From Paenibacillus sp. FSL R7-0337 (GTDB taxonomy: Bacteria; Bacillota; Bacilli; Paenibacillales; Paenibacillaceae), in assembly GCF_037969875.1 (NCBI RefSeq), contig NZ_CP150218.1, positions 2,170,001-2,234,000 of the forward strand: 64,000 bases of DNA, in the 5' to 3' direction. Below the pieces are notes generated by a model. It ran no database searches. It had not been told where the DNA came from and saw nothing but the letters and a program-made list of their open reading frames with translations. The translations under genes were made by a program, and so were the position numbers. Each line of letters opens with the position of its first letter. Positions within the stretch are counted from its first letter, which is position 1. Positions 33,435 to 41,890 of this stretch are shown one piece after another.

Positions 33435-33467
33435 AGTATAGAAACTCCTGTATCCAAAGTCTGTCTA
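33435..33467 (-). promoter_or_regulatory. spoIIG promoter with long spacer and overlapping Spo0A-like box
   Basis: On the minus strand TAGACA (33462-33467) and TATACT (33435-33440) are separated by 21 bases. The well-studied Bacillus subtilis spoIIG promoter also has an over-long spacer (22 bases) and is activated by phosphorylated Spo0A bound over its -35. The plus strand reads TGTCTAA at 33462-33468, one base from the 0A box TGTCGAA, over the -35. A second near-match TGTCGAC lies at 33496-33502. Confidence 0.6.
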
Positions 33468-33530
33468 AACATGGGGGGCGTTCTTGCAGTTTTTTTGTCG
33501 ACTTATGGGCATTGAGAGGAACTTCAGTGC

Positions 33531-33563
33531 ACAACACAAAAGCCAGCCCTAAGCGGCTGGCTT
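33531..33563 (-). terminator. Terminator of the Rpn-family gene
   Basis: On the minus strand AAGCCAGCC and GGCTGGCTT form a perfect 9-bp stem with a 6-base loop, followed by TTGTGTTGTG. It lies 16 bases after the stop codon at 33578 and so ahead of the spoIIG promoter. Confidence 0.8.
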
Positions 33564-33577
33564 CATGAGAAACGTAT

Positions 33578-34429
33578 TTAGTTATTGATAGATTTCAGCT
33601 CTTCTTCGGAGAGTCCGGTTGCTTTCTGCACTGAAGCACGATCCATTCCCATCGACAGGAGATTCTTTGCTATTACCCGCTTGGCCTCCAGTTCACCCGC
33701 CGCAGTTCCCTTAGCGAAGCCTTCTCTAAGCGCACCATCCCGCTGCGAGGCTTCGTCCATCAGAAATTTCTGGCGGTCCTCATATTTGCGGCGGGCCTCC
33801 GAATCCTGGCTCAGAAATTCCAGCGTCTCCATCGCCTTCTTCAAGGCTGGCTCATTCATTTGCAGCACCTCCCATTCAGAGTAGTCAATGCCTTTCAGGA
33901 ACAACAGCCAGTTCACAAGGCCGCCCTCGCCGGGCGTAACCGGCTGGTTCAGCTTGGGCAGCTCCAGGAAATGAATCTCGATATCATCTGTCAGCGGCGC
34001 TCCGCTGCTGTCCTCCCGCAAATGAAATACACTATGTGTATGTTCATTAGGGAGCACCTTGTAATTCAGAATGTTAATCGTCACGCATTTCTTAAGCTCG
34101 GTATATTTCCCGCTGACTTGAAGCTGCCCGGCATAACGCTTGCTCCAATAATACAGCGTGCGTTTCTCAATATCATATTTGTTGAACAGCTGCATCTCAA
34201 TGTTAATCAGCTTGCCGTCCACCGTCTTGGCCCATATATCAAATATCGCCTGCTTATCCAGCGGATCATCCTTATCCGTATAAGGATTGAGCAGCACCAC
34301 TTCCTCCAGCGGAAGATCGCCCGCATCCAAGAATATCTGGTTCAAAAAGGCGAGCAGTACATCCTTGTTGCCCTCGCTTGCAAAAATTCGCTTAAATACA
34401 AAATCCACCCGGGGGTCCAGCATTTCCAT
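33578..34429 (-). CDS. Rpn-family PD-(D/E)XK nuclease / transposase-like protein
   Basis: A 283-residue protein of the Rpn (YhgA-like, PDDEXK transposase) family. The N-terminus LDPRVDFVFKRIFASEGNKDVLLAFLN is the family hallmark. The PD-(D/E)XK-type core is seen as DKQAIFDIWAKTVDGKLINIEMQL (about 56-79), with D62 and E76-M-Q as the likely catalytic residues. The C-terminus is a typical coiled tail ending in a short helix pair (IAKNLLSMGMDRASVQKATGLSEEEL). The ATG at 34427-34429 has GGGAGA 7 bases upstream. It lies between ftsZ and spoIIGA with its own terminator on each side, so it looks like an inserted accessory gene. Homologues promote recA-independent recombination in E. coli. Confidence 0.88.
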   Translation of the reverse strand: MEMLDPRVDFVFKRIFASEGNKDVLLAFLNQIFLDAGDLPLEEVVLLNPYTDKDDPLDKQAIFDIWAKTVDGKLINIEMQLFNKYDIEKRTLYYWSKRYAGQLQVSGKYTELKKCVTINILNYKVLPNEHTHSVFHLREDSSGAPLTDDIEIHFLELPKLNQPVTPGEGGLVNWLLFLKGIDYSEWEVLQMNEPALKKAMETLEFLSQDSEARRKYEDRQKFLMDEASQRDGALREGFAKGTAAGELEAKRVIAKNLLSMGMDRASVQKATGLSEEELKSINN

Positions 34430-34470
34430 GGTATCGTCTCCCGTTAACGTAATTATACAGCCTGAAAAGC

Positions 34471-34516
34471 AAAAAAACACCATACCCCGCAGTTCAAAGC
34501 TGCGTGATACGGTGCT
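34471..34516 (-). terminator. Terminator of ftsAZ
   Basis: On the minus strand AAGCACCGTATCACGCAG and CTGCGGGGTATGGTG pair with a few mismatches around TTTGAA, followed by seven T. It begins about 37 bases after the ftsZ stop and ends the division operon before the Rpn gene. Confidence 0.85.
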
Positions 34517-34551
34517 TCCGTAACAGTCTATGCTATTAATGGCTCTTAATC

Positions 34552-35670
34552 TTAATCATTATTGCCGCGTGTCCGGTTGCGCAGGAAGGTTGGAATATCC
34601 AGCTGATCAGAGCTTGTCTGATTCCCGAACGGACGAAGATTCTCACTCTTGCTCTTATTATCAGCAGCCGGTTCGCTGTTTGCCGCGGGACGGCGTACAG
34701 GAGCTATTGGAGAAGGCTTGTGTTCAAAGCCGGTCGCAATAACAGTAACCTTGATCTCGTCCTTCATACTCTCTTCGATAATGGCACCGAAGATCATATT
34801 CACTTCAGGGTCCGAAGCCGAAGTAACAATCTCTGCAGCTTCATTCACTTCGTACAGGGAGAGGTTAGAGCCGCCTGTAATGTTCATAATGACACCGCGT
34901 GCACCTTCGATGGAGGTTTCAAGCAGCGGGCTCATAATCGCTTTGCGGGCCGCCTCAGACGCCCGGTTCTCACCGGTGGCAATCCCGATGCCCATAAGCG
35001 CTGAACCTCGCTCCGTCATAATCGTCTTCACATCAGCAAAGTCAAGGTTGATCAGTCCGGGAACCTGAATAAGGTCGGAGATGCCTTGTACCGCCTGTCG
35101 GAGTACATTGTCCGCTTCACGGAACGCTTCCAGCATTGGAGTTTTCTTATCCACAATTTCTAGGAGGCGGTCATTTGGAATCACAATCAGCGTATCAACC
35201 TTTTCCTTGAGCGCTTCGATTCCAAGCTCTGCCTGGTTGGCACGTTTTCTGCCTTCAAAAGTGAACGGGCGGGTCACGACGCCTACCGTCAATGCTCCGC
35301 ATTCTCTAGCGATTTCGGCAATGACAGGCGCTGCGCCTGTTCCGGTACCGCCGCCCATGCCTGCGGTAACGAAGACCATGTCCGCGCCCTTCAGCGTATT
35401 CGAGATCAGATCGCGGGATTCCTCTGCCGCCTTCTTGCCGACCTCAGGATTCGCTCCTGCGCCAAGTCCGCGGGTCAATTTATCCCCGATTTGTAATTTA
35501 TGCTCCGATTTGGCCATATGCAGCGCTTGGGCGTCTGTATTAACCGTGATGAACTCAACACCCTGAACGCCATTTTCAATCATCCGGTTCACAGCGTTGC
35601 TTCCGCCACCGCCGACGCCGATGACTTTTATTTGCGCCAAGCTCTCCATTTCAAAATCAAATTCCAACAT
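34552..35670 (-). CDS. ftsZ: Cell division protein FtsZ
   Basis: Tubulin-like GTPase that forms the Z-ring. The 372-residue protein has [13 protein letters not shown] (18-30), the nucleotide-binding [10 protein letters not shown] (about 106-115), the T7 loop [11 protein letters not shown] (about 206-216) with catalytic aspartate, a variable linker (about 318-355) and the conserved C-terminal peptide DIPTFLRNR that binds FtsA and SepF. GGAG upstream of the ATG at 35668-35670. It follows ftsA after 63 bases and is the last gene of the dcw cluster. Confidence 0.98.
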   Translation of the reverse strand: MLEFDFEMESLAQIKVIGVGGGGSNAVNRMIENGVQGVEFITVNTDAQALHMAKSEHKLQIGDKLTRGLGAGANPEVGKKAAEESRDLISNTLKGADMVFVTAGMGGGTGTGAAPVIAEIARECGALTVGVVTRPFTFEGRKRANQAELGIEALKEKVDTLIVIPNDRLLEIVDKKTPMLEAFREADNVLRQAVQGISDLIQVPGLINLDFADVKTIMTERGSALMGIGIATGENRASEAARKAIMSPLLETSIEGARGVIMNITGGSNLSLYEVNEAAEIVTSASDPEVNMIFGAIIEESMKDEIKVTVIATGFEHKPSPIAPVRRPAANSEPAADNKSKSENLRPFGNQTSSDQLDIPTFLRNRTRGNND

Positions 35671-35733
35671 ATTGTTTCCATCTCCCCCTCGAGTAGTGCT
35701 TGGATGGCCAATCCAAGTATATCTGGATTACAC

Positions 35734-36996
35734 TTATATGAACTCGCTAAACATATTCTTTAGTCGTTCCACCAGACCTGGCTTCTTGGAAGAATCCTGA
35801 ACCGGCGCTGCGCTCTGCTTGCTGCGGTTAACGGTCTTCTTGTTGGCACTTCCGCCGCTGCTCCGTCCGCGGTAGTTGCGTACCACATTATGAAGGATGC
35901 CTACGCCGCCGGTGAAGCCGGGGTCACGCACTCCGATATAATCCGGTACAGCGATCCGTACGGAGGCTGCGAGCTCGTTCTGGGCTACCTTAAGCACCCC
36001 TGGCATCGAAACTGTGCCACCCGTAAGTATATAACCTCCCGGGAGCTCCGTATAACCAAGCCGCTTCACTTCCTGACGGATCAGGTGGAAGATTTCCTGG
36101 ACTCTTGGCTCGATAATCGCTGCCAAATCCTCCTGGTTGAATTCCTTCTCCACATTGCTGCCGATACGCAGGACCTTGAAGACGACCTCCGAAGCAGCAT
36201 CATCGATCCAGGCACAGCCGTATTTCAGCTTGACCTTCTCGGCCTGGTCGGTAAGTGTCCGAAGTCCGTACGCAATATCATTGGTTATGAATTCTCCTCC
36301 GATCGGAATCGTGGAGGTTGCACTAAGGGAACCTTCTTCATATACGGCTATCGTGGCTTGTCCGGCACCGATATCCACCAGTACAGCCCCCATTGATTTC
36401 TCATCTTTGGAGAGCGCTAATCCGCCAGCCCCGAGAGACATAAGGACAAGATCTTTAACCTTCAGACCTGATTTCTCCACGCAGCGGAGCAGATTATGTA
36501 TGGGGGTCTTGGCACCGGTAATGATCGTAGCTTCCACTTCCAGGCGGACGCCGATCATTCCGCGCGGGTCCTGAATACCTTCAAGGCCGTCGACGATATA
36601 CTGCTTGGCGACAACATCAATGACCTCGCGTTCCGGCGGGAGTGCAATAACCTCCGCTGCCTTGATTACACGGTCGATGTCATCTTCGCCGATCTCACGG
36701 TCCTCATTCTGAACGGCAACTACGCCGTGGCTGGATTGCAGGCCGATATGGTTGCCGGATATGCCGACATACACCTCGGATATTTGAATACCGACCATTT
36801 GCTCCGCATGCTCTACGGCACTCCTGATCGATTGCACAGTCTGATCGATGTCTACAATCGCACCCTTGCGTATCCCTTCCGAATCAGCAGATCCAACGCC
36901 AATAATATTGAAGGTTCCACTAGTAACTTCCCCGATTATTGCCCGAACTTTGGATGTACCGATGTCCAAACTAACAATGATGTCATTGTTGCTCAA
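35734..36996 (-). CDS. ftsA: Cell division protein FtsA
   Basis: Actin-like ATPase that tethers FtsZ to the membrane. The 420-residue protein has the phosphate-1 motif SLDIGTSKVRAIIGEV (9-24), the inserted 1C domain (about 84-165), phosphate-2 VDIGAGQATIAVY (about 207-219), and adenosine motif GGYILTGGTVSMPG (about 331-344). The end GLVERLKNMFSEF is the amphipathic membrane helix. The TTG start at 36994-36996 has AGGAGGTG 9 bases upstream. A SigH-type promoter lies upstream. Confidence 0.96.
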   Translation of the reverse strand: MSNNDIIVSLDIGTSKVRAIIGEVTSGTFNIIGVGSADSEGIRKGAIVDIDQTVQSIRSAVEHAEQMVGIQISEVYVGISGNHIGLQSSHGVVAVQNEDREIGEDDIDRVIKAAEVIALPPEREVIDVVAKQYIVDGLEGIQDPRGMIGVRLEVEATIITGAKTPIHNLLRCVEKSGLKVKDLVLMSLGAGGLALSKDEKSMGAVLVDIGAGQATIAVYEEGSLSATSTIPIGGEFITNDIAYGLRTLTDQAEKVKLKYGCAWIDDAASEVVFKVLRIGSNVEKEFNQEDLAAIIEPRVQEIFHLIRQEVKRLGYTELPGGYILTGGTVSMPGVLKVAQNELAASVRIAVPDYIGVRDPGFTGGVGILHNVVRNYRGRSSGGSANKKTVNRSKQSAAPVQDSSKKPGLVERLKNMFSEFI

Positions 36997-37068
36997 GCCC
37001 TATGGCACCTCCTGTTATAATCATAATAAACAAGCTTTTGATCCCGGTCGCGGGAAACATCTCTGTAC

Positions 37069-37097
37069 ATATTCAACATCCCTAATCCTTTCCCTCT
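37069..37097 (-). promoter_or_regulatory. SigH-type promoter of ftsAZ
   Basis: On the minus strand AGAGGGAAA (37089-37097) and GTTGAATAT (37069-37077) are 11 bases apart. They match the SigH consensus RNAGGAWWW and RNNGAATWW with one mismatch. Bacillus subtilis ftsAZ is also known to have a SigH promoter. The rest of the 326-base gap 36998-37322 is AT-rich with a CCGCTTAGCGG palindrome and no gene. Confidence 0.6.
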
Positions 37098-37322
37098 TTT
37101 TTCAACAAATTTTTTGAGAGGAATAATATGACAAGGTATTCACGTACCGGCAGGCGCCCTCCGCTAAGCGGGATCAGCACCTGACCTTCAAACAAGAAAA
37201 ACAAGAGAACAGCGGCTATATCCTGAATTGCATCTCAAAAAATCCGCAGAAAAAAGAGGGATATTGCTTATTACCCGTAAAACAGATTGTAGCATTTATT
37301 CCGCTTCATTAGTAGGGACTAT

Positions 37323-38087
37323 TTACTCTTGTGCATCTGCGTCTTCTCCGTTGTCCCCGGCTTCAGAATGGAATGGAACATAGGAATCCGCCTCCAGCAT
37401 TTTGATAAGTCCCGGCTCCTCCGTCTGAATCACCTGATTCAAATAGCCTACTTTATCCTTGAGCAGCGAAATGGCCGTTATGACCTCAAAGCGTGAACGT
37501 GTGTAGAGCTTGATCCGGTCCGGAAAAGACAACGTCGGGGAAGGTACAATCTCCGATATATCACTGGTCAGCTCATTCGGAATTCCGGCCAGCGCCTGGC
37601 ACAGCTTGGTCTTATAAGGATCGTCAGCCTTCCAGTTGGTCAATATCGGCTTCTCTACAGCAATTCCGGTATCCGTCACAGAGACGGCGGCCCCGCTCGA
37701 CAGAATAGCTTCCAGCACGCCTGCCTGGTCCAGTTCATAGGCAACCGCCGGGTACTCCTTCACAGTGATCGTAACCACACCGGGGAACTTCTTGCTGACC
37801 TGCGCCTCCTGAACTGTTTTCAGCTCCTCCAGCGCCTTCCCCACGGAATCTCCGGAGACTGCAAAGAACTGTCCTCCGATCTTCAGGCCGCTTGCTGCCA
37901 GCAGCTGCTCACGGGACGTATATTTATCCCCCTGCATTTCAATGGCTGTAATCTTGCTGATCGACGAACGGAAGAAGATTACAGCCAGCAGCGCAGTGAA
38001 CAGCAGTGCCAGGATGATGATAATTTTACGGTTTTTTCTCTTGCTAGGCTTGTCCTCTTTCAAAAGAGGTATTCGCGTTTTTGGCAT
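37323..38087 (-). CDS. divIB: Cell division protein DivIB/FtsQ
   Basis: Bitopic membrane protein of the divisome that joins FtsL and DivIC and regulates septal wall synthesis. The 254-residue protein has a basic cytosolic N-terminus (PKTRIPLLKEDKPSKRKNRK), one membrane helix (about 21-40, IIIILALLFTALLAVIFF), a POTRA domain (about 43-112, KITAIEMQGDKYTSREQLLAASGL) and the FtsQ beta domain (about 113-235). The ATG at 38085-38087 has GGAG 8 bases upstream. It follows murA with a hairpin between. Confidence 0.92.
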   Translation of the reverse strand: MPKTRIPLLKEDKPSKRKNRKIIIILALLFTALLAVIFFRSSISKITAIEMQGDKYTSREQLLAASGLKIGGQFFAVSGDSVGKALEELKTVQEAQVSKKFPGVVTITVKEYPAVAYELDQAGVLEAILSSGAAVSVTDTGIAVEKPILTNWKADDPYKTKLCQALAGIPNELTSDISEIVPSPTLSFPDRIKLYTRSRFEVITAISLLKDKVGYLNQVIQTEEPGLIKMLEADSYVPFHSEAGDNGEDADAQE

Positions 38088-38108
38088 TCTCATATCTCCG
38101 TAATAAGG

Positions 38109-38148
38109 CCCTGTCTCCTTCCTCACGGCTTCGCCGAAGGAGACAGGG
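38109..38148 (-). other. Perfect 13-bp hairpin between murA and divIB
   Basis: CCCTGTCTCCTTC and GAAGGAGACAGGG form a 13-bp perfect stem with a 14-base loop that itself can pair (CGGCTTCGCCG). On neither strand is there a clear T-run. In the minus-strand mRNA it lies between the murA stop and the divIB start, where it could stabilise or partly terminate the message. Confidence 0.7.
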
Positions 38149-38152
38149 AGCT

Positions 38153-39436
38153 TTAATTGGCCAAATCCAGCGGGTCAGGCACAGGCACCTTGCGGCTAAT
38201 GCGCGCCCCCAGCTTTTGAAACAGTAATTCGATGCCGTCATATCCCCGGTCTATATGATGCGCCTGCTCTACAACAGTCGTTCCCTGAGCAGCCAGTCCG
38301 GCGATTACTAGGGCAGCTCCTGCCCGCAGGTCAGTGGCCTCAACCGTTGCTCCATACAACCGCTGAACGCCGCGTATGAAGGCCCTGTTAAGATCAATAG
38401 AGATATCCGCTCCCATCCGGGCCATCTCCTCCACATGCTTGAAGCGCCCTTCAAAGACCGTCTCCTTAATTACACTGAACCCGTCCGCCAGGGACAATAG
38501 AACCATTACCTGGGACTGCAGGTCCGTAGGAAAGGACGGATACGGAGAGGTAACAATACGCTCAACCGCACGGGGACGTCCCATACAGCTGATATTAATT
38601 ATATCATTGCACACTGTAATTTGAACACCGGCGCGCCTCAGGATGTGGATCAGGGAGGTCAAATGTCCTGCATTGGTGTGGGTCAGCGTTACATTGCCCC
38701 GCGTGGCGGCGGCGGCAATCATCACGGTTCCGGCAACAATCCGGTCGGGGATCACCTCATAGCTGCAGGCATGGAGCTTGCGGACACCCTGAATGGTGAT
38801 CGTATCGGTCCCTGCCCCGATAATCTGTGCCCCCATCGCATTGAGGAAGTTCTGTAGGTCCTGGATTTCCGGTTCTCTCGCTGCCCCGGAGACGGTAGTC
38901 GTGCCCTCGGCCATGGCGGCGGCCATCATGATATTCTCCGTGGCGCCCACGCTGGGATAATCCAGATGGATATCACAGCCTCTCAAGCTAGCAGCCCGGC
39001 AGCAGATCCTGCCGCCCGTCTCCTCAATCTCTGCCCCGAGCAGCTTGAGGCTCTGCAGGTGGAGATCAATCTTGCGCTCCCCGATCGCACAGCCTCCCGG
39101 CTGATAGATCGTCACTTCCCCGAACTTGGCCAGAAGAGGCCCCATCAGGAATATGGAGGATCTCATCTGCCGCATCAGGTCCTCCGGCACATGAGAGGTC
39201 AAGAGAAAGGATGTATCGACGGTGACCGTCTCCTCTTCATGCACTGTCCTGCAGCCCAGCCGCTGCAGAATATGCAGCATCGTTTCGATGTCCAGCAGCT
39301 TCGGCACATTATGCAGTGAGTGAACTCCTTCGGCCAGCAAGCTCGCTGCCAGAATCGGCAGTGCCGCATTTTTTGCTCCATGGATACGTATGGTGCCTGA
39401 CAGGGGGGTTCCACCCTCAATCACCAATTTGTCCAA
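38153..39436 (-). CDS. murA: UDP-N-acetylglucosamine 1-carboxyvinyltransferase
   Basis: Transfers enolpyruvate from PEP to UDP-GlcNAc, the first committed step of peptidoglycan synthesis. The 427-residue EPSP-synthase-fold protein has GAKNAALPILAAS (about 20-32), the catalytic cysteine in QPGGCAIGERKIDLH (about 111-125) and the family motifs ATENIMMAA and FPTDLQSQ. The cysteine form implies sensitivity to fosfomycin. TTG start at 39434-39436 with GGAGG 7 bases upstream. A 186-base gap (39437-39622) with small inverted repeats and no gene separates it from murG. A second MurA paralogue elsewhere is usual in Firmicutes. Confidence 0.96.
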   Translation of the reverse strand: MDKLVIEGGTPLSGTIRIHGAKNAALPILAASLLAEGVHSLHNVPKLLDIETMLHILQRLGCRTVHEEETVTVDTSFLLTSHVPEDLMRQMRSSIFLMGPLLAKFGEVTIYQPGGCAIGERKIDLHLQSLKLLGAEIEETGGRICCRAASLRGCDIHLDYPSVGATENIMMAAAMAEGTTTVSGAAREPEIQDLQNFLNAMGAQIIGAGTDTITIQGVRKLHACSYEVIPDRIVAGTVMIAAAATRGNVTLTHTNAGHLTSLIHILRRAGVQITVCNDIINISCMGRPRAVERIVTSPYPSFPTDLQSQVMVLLSLADGFSVIKETVFEGRFKHVEEMARMGADISIDLNRAFIRGVQRLYGATVEATDLRAGAALVIAGLAAQGTTVVEQAHHIDRGYDGIELLFQKLGARISRKVPVPDPLDLAN

Positions 39437-39622
39437 TGTATCACCTCCGAGATTACCGCTCACCCACCGTAAGCACTTCCTGGCCCCGCTGTCCTGCGAA
39501 ATGGGTCAGAACGAATTCCGTCTCCGAATCTCAGACATCAAGAAGCGCTCTGGGTGATTGTCACGATTATAGGATCATCCTATGTTCGGAGCTCCGTGTG
39601 TGTGACAATGTAAGCCCGGATT

Positions 39623-40738
39623 CTAGCGTCCCCGACCTGCAGCCAGCCTGTGCAGCTCACTGACTACCAGGGAAGCGGAATCTCTTTTGCCGAGGCGTCT
39701 TGAGGCCTCCGACATGCTGCGATGCAGCGTATCCGCTCCGATGATCTTCTGAACCGCTGTGAACAGCGCCTCTCCGCTCAGATCCTTCTCCAGAAGCACC
39801 ACTGCCGCACCTTCACCTTCCAGCGCTCTGGCGTTGGCTTCCTGATGGTTGTTCGTTACATTAGGAGACGGAATGAGGACAGAGGGTATGCCAAGCGCGG
39901 TAATCTCTGCAAGAAAAGAGGCGCCTGCCCGGTTCACGATCAGGGAAGTGCAGGCCAGCACCTCAGGCATATTGTGAACATAAGGGAGGACATGCAGCCA
40001 ATTCGGAATACCGCCGAGCTGCTCGCGTACCGCTTTGCGGGTATCCTCGAAGTAAGACTCTCCGGTGACATACACATAGTGGACACCATTCCCCTTACCC
40101 ACAAATGGTGCCATTTCAATCATGGCACGGTTAATCGCCTTGGCCCCCCCGCTTCCTCCGACAACCAGCACCACCGTACTACCTTCAGGAACTCCTAGTG
40201 AAGCAAAGCCGCGCTGCGGGTTCGCTGTCATGACCGTAGTGGCCCGGGGATTGCCCGTATAGATTACATTCTTGGCCCCGGAAAAAGCCGCCTCTGTGCC
40301 TTCAAAGCTCACCGCGACCGTGCTGGCATACCGGCTGAGAAAACGGTTGGTCAGTCCCGGAATCGCATTCTGTTCATGGATCAGGGTCGGGATGCCGAGC
40401 CGCGAGGCTGCATACACTACAGGCCCGCAGACATACCCCCCGGTACCGACAACCACATCAGGCTTGAACTCGCGCAGCATGGCTTTGGAGGCTTTGACCC
40501 CCTTCAGGAACCGCATAACCGTCTTCACATTATCCATCGACAGCTTGCGGCGGAAGCCTGTAATATCAATGGACTGGAAAGGCAGATTCTCCTGGGGAAC
40601 CAGCTTGCTCTCCAGACCTCGCTTGCCTCCGATATACAGGAAGACAGAATCCGTATCTTCGGATTCCAGTTGTCTGGCTACGGCTACGGCAGGATAAATA
40701 TGTCCTCCCGTGCCGCCGCCGCTAAGTACAATACGCAT
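39623..40738 (-). CDS. murG: MurG, lipid II-forming GlcNAc transferase
   Basis: Adds GlcNAc to lipid I on the inner face of the membrane to make lipid II. The 371-residue GT-B protein has the glycine loop LSGGGTGGHIYPAVAVA (5-21), a second loop VVGGSGGAKAIN (about 187-198) and the donor-binding stretch NRAGASFLAEITALGIPSVLIPSPNVTNNHQEANA (about 266-300). All signatures are intact. The ATG at 40736-40738 follows GAGGTG by about 6 bases. It begins 5 bases after the spoVE stop. Confidence 0.97.
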   Translation of the reverse strand: MRIVLSGGGTGGHIYPAVAVARQLESEDTDSVFLYIGGKRGLESKLVPQENLPFQSIDITGFRRKLSMDNVKTVMRFLKGVKASKAMLREFKPDVVVGTGGYVCGPVVYAASRLGIPTLIHEQNAIPGLTNRFLSRYASTVAVSFEGTEAAFSGAKNVIYTGNPRATTVMTANPQRGFASLGVPEGSTVVLVVGGSGGAKAINRAMIEMAPFVGKGNGVHYVYVTGESYFEDTRKAVREQLGGIPNWLHVLPYVHNMPEVLACTSLIVNRAGASFLAEITALGIPSVLIPSPNVTNNHQEANARALEGEGAAVVLLEKDLSGEALFTAVQKIIGADTLHRSMSEASRRLGKRDSASLVVSELHRLAAGRGR

Positions 40739-40743
40739 GTCTT

Positions 40744-41841
40744 TCACCTCGCATAACGTGATAAATTAAGCAGAATGCCAAGAGCTGTGAGCATCAGGGT
40801 CAGCGATGAGCCGCCGTAGCTGATCAGCGGAAGCGTGATGCCGGTTACCGGAATCAGGCCGATCACCACACCGATGTTGATGACAACCTGAACCGCTACC
40901 ATACATACAATGCCTACAGCAAGATAGCTTCCGAAGCGGTCCGGCAGGCTCATAGCGACCTTCATTCCGCGCCAGATCAGCAGCAGGAACAGCAGCAGTA
41001 CGGCCAGCCCCCCGATAAACCCCAGCTCCTCGGCCAAAATTGAGAAAATAAAATCAGTCTGCGGCTCCGGGACGTAGCTGTATTTTTGCCGGCTCATCCC
41101 GAAGCCCAGTCCGCCCAGCCCGCCGGGACCCACCGCATAGAGTGACTGGATGATCTGATAACCGGCGCCCAGCGGATCGGACCAGGGGTCCAGAAAGGCG
41201 GTGATCCGCTGCAGCCGGTAAGGCGCCGCTGCAATGAGTCCGGCGAACCCGGCCAGCCCCAGCGCACCAAGGGAGAGCAGATGCTTCATCCGCGCCCCCG
41301 CTGTGAAGACCATCATCAGGGCCGCGCCGAACATGACAGTGCCTGTGCCGAGATCCGGCTGAAGCATAATCAGCGCGAACGCGGAGCCGATCAACGCAAG
41401 CGGCGGAAGCAGCCCGCGCATGAAGCTGGAAATGTCATACTCCTCGGTTCCGAGCCATTTGGCCAGGAAGAGGATCATCCCCATCTTCATGAATTCCGAG
41501 GGCTGAATGCCGAAGGAGCTGATGCCGATCCAGCTGCGTGCCCCGCCGCGCACCACTCCGATGCCGGGTATCAGCACCAGCACCAGCAGGGCGAAGCACG
41601 CGAGCAGGAGCGGCCGGGCGAACCTTTTCAGCACCAGATAATCGGTGTTCGCCGTAATGAACATCGCGATGAGGCCCAGGCCTGCGAACAGCATCTGTCT
41701 TTTGACAAAGTAAAACGAATCGCCATAATTGCGGAAGCCCAGAACGGACCCGGCACTGTATACCATTACCATACCGATGGCCAGTAAGGCCAGTATCGGA
41801 AGCAGCAGCCAGATATCGGGCGCATGACGGGATTTGTTCAT
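40744..41841 (-). CDS. spoVE: SEDS glycosyltransferase SpoVE
   Basis: Membrane peptidoglycan polymerase of the SEDS family, needed for the spore cortex together with SpoVD. The 365-residue protein has about ten membrane segments and the SEDS signatures GIQPSEFMKMGMILFLAKWL (about 118-137), LIMLQPDLGTGTV (about 161-173) and the late VIGLIPVTGITLPLISYGGSSL (about 323-344). The length equals the Bacillus SpoVE. The context murD-spoVE-murG is the same as in Bacillus subtilis, so SpoVE is preferred to FtsW. The ATG at 41839-41841 follows GAGGTG by 8 bases. Confidence 0.93.
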   Translation of the reverse strand: MNKSRHAPDIWLLLPILALLAIGMVMVYSAGSVLGFRNYGDSFYFVKRQMLFAGLGLIAMFITANTDYLVLKRFARPLLLACFALLVLVLIPGIGVVRGGARSWIGISSFGIQPSEFMKMGMILFLAKWLGTEEYDISSFMRGLLPPLALIGSAFALIMLQPDLGTGTVMFGAALMMVFTAGARMKHLLSLGALGLAGFAGLIAAAPYRLQRITAFLDPWSDPLGAGYQIIQSLYAVGPGGLGGLGFGMSRQKYSYVPEPQTDFIFSILAEELGFIGGLAVLLLFLLLIWRGMKVAMSLPDRFGSYLAVGIVCMVAVQVVINIGVVIGLIPVTGITLPLISYGGSSLTLMLTALGILLNLSRYAR

Positions 41842-41890
41842 CAGGAGCACACCTCTTGCATCCGTAGTAGGGGCTTATCCACCCCCCTAC

